A stretch of DNA of 64,000 nucleotides, taken from the NCBI GenBank assembly GCA_007922305.1, contig ML677333.1:17645164-17709163 (forward strand). The letters are read 5' to 3'. Each line of letters begins with the position of its first letter. The first letter of the stretch is position 1. The notes beneath the pieces are model-generated. The model saw only the letters and a program-made list of their open reading frames with translations. It searched no databases and was not told the DNA's origin. Shown here in pieces: positions 52,575 through 64,000 of this stretch. The stretch is from Dermatemys mawii (Eukaryota; Chordata; Testudines; Dermatemydidae). The position numbers and the translations under genes were made by a program.

Positions 52575-52800
52575 AATGATGTAAGTGTAACACCAACAGA
52601 CCCCAATCATTGAAAGGTGGAATCGAACCTAGGGCCTCTGGAACTTAGTGCATGAGCCTCTACGGAATGAGCTAAAAACCATAGAACTGTTGGCTAGGGT
52701 TGTAAAGCAGACTCATTAATCTCTCTCTCTCTCTCAAGTAGTCTTCATGTCACTAGACGGGACAGAACACCACACCCAGAAGGTGTGTGGGTTACACAAT
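52575..52800 (-). mobile_element. tRNA-derived SINE
   Basis: On the minus strand TAGCTCATTCCGTAGAGG (A-box-like, 52674-52657) and GGTTCGATTCC (B box, 52629-52619) are spaced as in a tRNA. The rest of the unit contains a CT repeat (52720-52736) and ACACACCTTCTGGGTGTGG. Such SINEs are known from hidden-neck turtles. It is not a functional tRNA gene, because the acceptor stem does not close. Confidence 0.7.
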
Positions 52801-55475
52801 ACCATGAAAAATGGAGGGAAATTAATAGGTTTCCTGCTGTTTAATATTAATTAGCAATTTGGCTAGAAATTCAGATTGTTCACTGAACTCCTATGAATCT
52901 GTGAAAATGTTGTGTGCCTGCTGCCCAGCTCAAGTATGTCTTTTAGGCATGCAGGCCTATTTTCTAGCTCATCCGAAGGAATCTGCAAAGAGGACATAAA
53001 TTCATACAAGCAGAATCAACCAACCATATCACTATCTTGCAAAAATGGGTAAAGAGTGGGCAAAGCTGACAGCTTAGGAACACCAGGTATCTTCAAGATA
53101 CTTTATGTGGGCAAGTGCCATCCTAGGCAGGCAGGAACCCAGGCTTAGATTGCCCTGATTTGTTACCATACAGTTACAGTGACTTGACCCAAACATACTG
53201 GTGGTTTAAAAGCCTCTGGGGATTTTTATTAGCAGGAGACAAACCATTACAAAACTCAAAAGGAAATGTTCCCTGGGTGGAAACTGACCCACAGGAATAC
53301 ATTTGTAGTCCTTCTCAGATTTTGTAGACTAAGAACCTTTGTATGTTAGTGTACAACCACACCAAGATTATTTGAGTTAAAGCCCTGGGAAAGCCAAACA
53401 TACGAGCCATACTTTACTAGTACCAGACAGAAACGCTGGCAGGCAGAACCAGTCACCATCTGAATTGTTCTTTAGGGTTATGGCTCTCTACCACTATGGC
53501 CTGCACAATTTTCATATATTAGAATAATATTCTACCAGTTTTAGGAGTTCCTCGGTAAACCTTTATAGATAACAGGTTCAACTTCACAACAGTGAGCGTG
53601 CTAGGATGAAATTGTTTATTTCCTTGAGAATAAAATTAACATGTAATTTCAGATGTTGTCATGCATTGAGGAACCGAGCAAAAGTCCTATGGTCAGTAAT
53701 CTTCCATTAATTATAGCACTGTACAAGTAGCTTATTAATTTGGTCTTGCCTAATAGGTGGAGGCTATCTGAAATCACACACCAAGCCTGTTTTGAGTTTC
53801 TTCTAGATATTTCCTCCAGATTGATCATACATGCTTTGTGATTGTTTCGTATTTAGTGTTGTTTATCCTTAAAAATTATTTAACATTGAAAGCACACCGT
53901 TTCTGAAAAACACAATAGACAGAGGTTTCCCATGACCTTCATATGCAGAGTAATTGACTAAAAGATGAGAGGAATTGCAAAAGGCCACTACAATATCCAA
54001 TATTCATCACTCTTCAGTCATACCCCTCAAAAATATACCACATTTTTCAGTCACATGTAGTTGTGAATTGGATATACAAAGAAGTGGGACAAAATGACTT
54101 ACTGCATTCCTTTGGAACTATATCCCTATTGTACTGAATGTATTTTTAAATAAGATTTTATTTAAGAGAAGATATCACCAAGAAGAGTAGCAAGGAAGAG
54201 TAGTAATCACAAGAACAAAATATAGGACCAATTTCTCAAGTCCTTACTCAGAGATAAATTCTCTGCTGGGACAAATGACTGAAATCCACTGAAGCCAAAG
54301 GAGCTGTGCTCATTTATGCCTGCAGAGAATTTGGCCCTTTTTAGAGAGTCCTTATTAAGGCAATCTTCTGCTGACATCAATTTAAGGACTGAGTGTAAGC
54401 TAATGAAGACTTCAGCATTTGTCCCAGTGAAAGGAACTGTTGGACAACAAAGATTTTGTGAGACTCATGATGTGCTCAGGAAGCCCTCCTTGTATGTTGT
54501 AACCAAAAATATCAATCATGAATATCTTAAGCAAAAATAGACGAGTGAGTGCTGTGTTCAAGAAGTGCCAGAATGCAAGTATCCAAAGAGCCACAAAACA
54601 CCATTCCAGCTCCCCCAAAAAAGTTCTGGAATGCCATCCAAGAGTGTTCCAGCAGGGCTCAAATACAACGCTAGAGTACTGGCTTACTTTGGCAAATTCT
54701 TTTATCACTCAAATAGTTTATGCACCGTCCCACCCTTAGGTAAACAAGATGTAAAACAAATAGAACCTGGCATTGCATTTTCTGAAGAAATACAAAGTTG
54801 GCTTATCTCCTTCTAGTCCTGAATTACGAGCCATTTAGATTCCCCGAGGCAGTGTAAATGAGTTGGCTCTCTGAAGTGTGTCTCTGTGTTGGTATTTGCA
54901 AACCGTTTAATAAAAAGATGTTACAAAAATGGTAGACCTGATGGGTGGGTTGGCTTGTGTATGTGTCACACAAAACACAGGTATAAAGCCTGTCCATTCA
55001 GAACCCTACTGCAATAGTTGTACTAAGTAGCTGGAATATACAAAAACTTTTCCTTATGGCTTGAAATAGCCAGAAATGTCATCTTTGTAAACCAGTATGA
55101 GCAATTAACGTTAACAATTAAAAATGTTGTTAAAATAAAACAATATCAAAAATCTACGTCTTCAGAAACAACATTATAACAACAAAGAGCCAAATTCTGT
55201 CCTCTGTTGCTGACATGCAGCTTCATTCATTAATTGCAGTGAGGGCAAAATATAGATCTTATCTAAATACACATTTCTAAAGACAAGACAAACTATGTCT
55301 TATTTAACTCTGCTCTTCCCTTCTGAAGGGTAAATATTGATATTTGAAATACCTAATTATATTTACAGCTGTACAACACTGATGTTATATACTTGCAAAA
55401 TATAACTAGTACTTTATAAACAAGGGGTAAGTTATACAATCTGCTTTAAACAGGGGAATGGGGGAGCAGACATCC
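52801..55475. other. COLEC11 downstream region
   Basis: No exon recognised. Should hold the COLEC11 3' UTR and polyadenylation site; AATAAA on the minus strand occurs at 54161-54156, about 1.3 kb past the stop, but this is only a candidate. A palindromic old repeat lies near 54245-54340 (AGAGATAAATTCTCTGC / GCAGAGAATTTGGC). Confidence 0.4.

Positions 55476-64000
<8,525 letters not shown>

Noticed and set aside
52605..52680. Functional tRNA gene
   Set aside because: A and B boxes are present but the cloverleaf stems do not close; it is part of a SINE.

Overview
This is a stretch of vertebrate nuclear genome, most likely from a turtle and probably a cryptodire. The case rests on many CR1 LINEs with their usual 3' ends, MIR/L2-like old repeats, several families of short TIR elements whose ends read like GTCTACACT, a tRNA-derived SINE, and two recognisable host genes split by GT-AG introns. 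Nothing bacterial, plasmid or phage-like is present. The species call is an inference from repeat content and needs a database comparison.

Host genes. Both are on the minus strand. ALLC (allantoicase) runs from its start codon at 33125 to its stop at 4407 in 11 coding exons. Every exon has consensus splice sites and every junction phase agrees, giving an unbroken 395-codon protein. COLEC11 (collectin-11, CL-K1) enters from the right edge: four exons lie here (63488-63417, 62588-62535, 56140-56045, 55867-55476), coding for the end of the collagen region, the neck and the carbohydrate-recognition domain. The N-terminal exons lie beyond 64000. COLEC11 followed by ALLC in the same orientation is, as I recall, also the human chromosome 2p25 order.

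Repeats by region. 1-590: pyrimidine-rich minisatellite. 1.5-2.7 kb: CR1, MIR-like SINE and a Penelope tail. ALLC introns (4.5-33 kb): a LINE remnant with an RNase H domain (8.0-10.8 kb), several CR1s (one carrying a MITE and a solo LTR), an RTE-type LINE interrupted by CR1 (21.4-23.9 kb), a second solo LTR (28.3-29.1 kb) and many TIR elements. Intergenic 33-55 kb: a Ty3/Gypsy element with one LTR (38.6-44.1 kb), two CR1s (45.2-47.6 kb), MITEs and a tRNA-derived SINE. COLEC11 introns (56-64 kb): a Penelope-like element with a GIY-YIG domain (57.8-59.1 kb), a hAT element with perfect 8-bp target duplication, and LTR-like sequence.

Most striking observations. (1) The Ty3/Gypsy pol region looks hypermutated G-to-A: acidic catalytic residues of reverse transcriptase, RNase H and integrase are replaced by the Asn or Lys that single G-to-A changes produce. 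(2) The Penelope-like element is nearly open and ends in a decayed hammerhead-ribozyme-like fold. (3) An RNase H-bearing LINE and a nematode-like RTE LINE sit in ALLC introns. All family assignments were made by eye.
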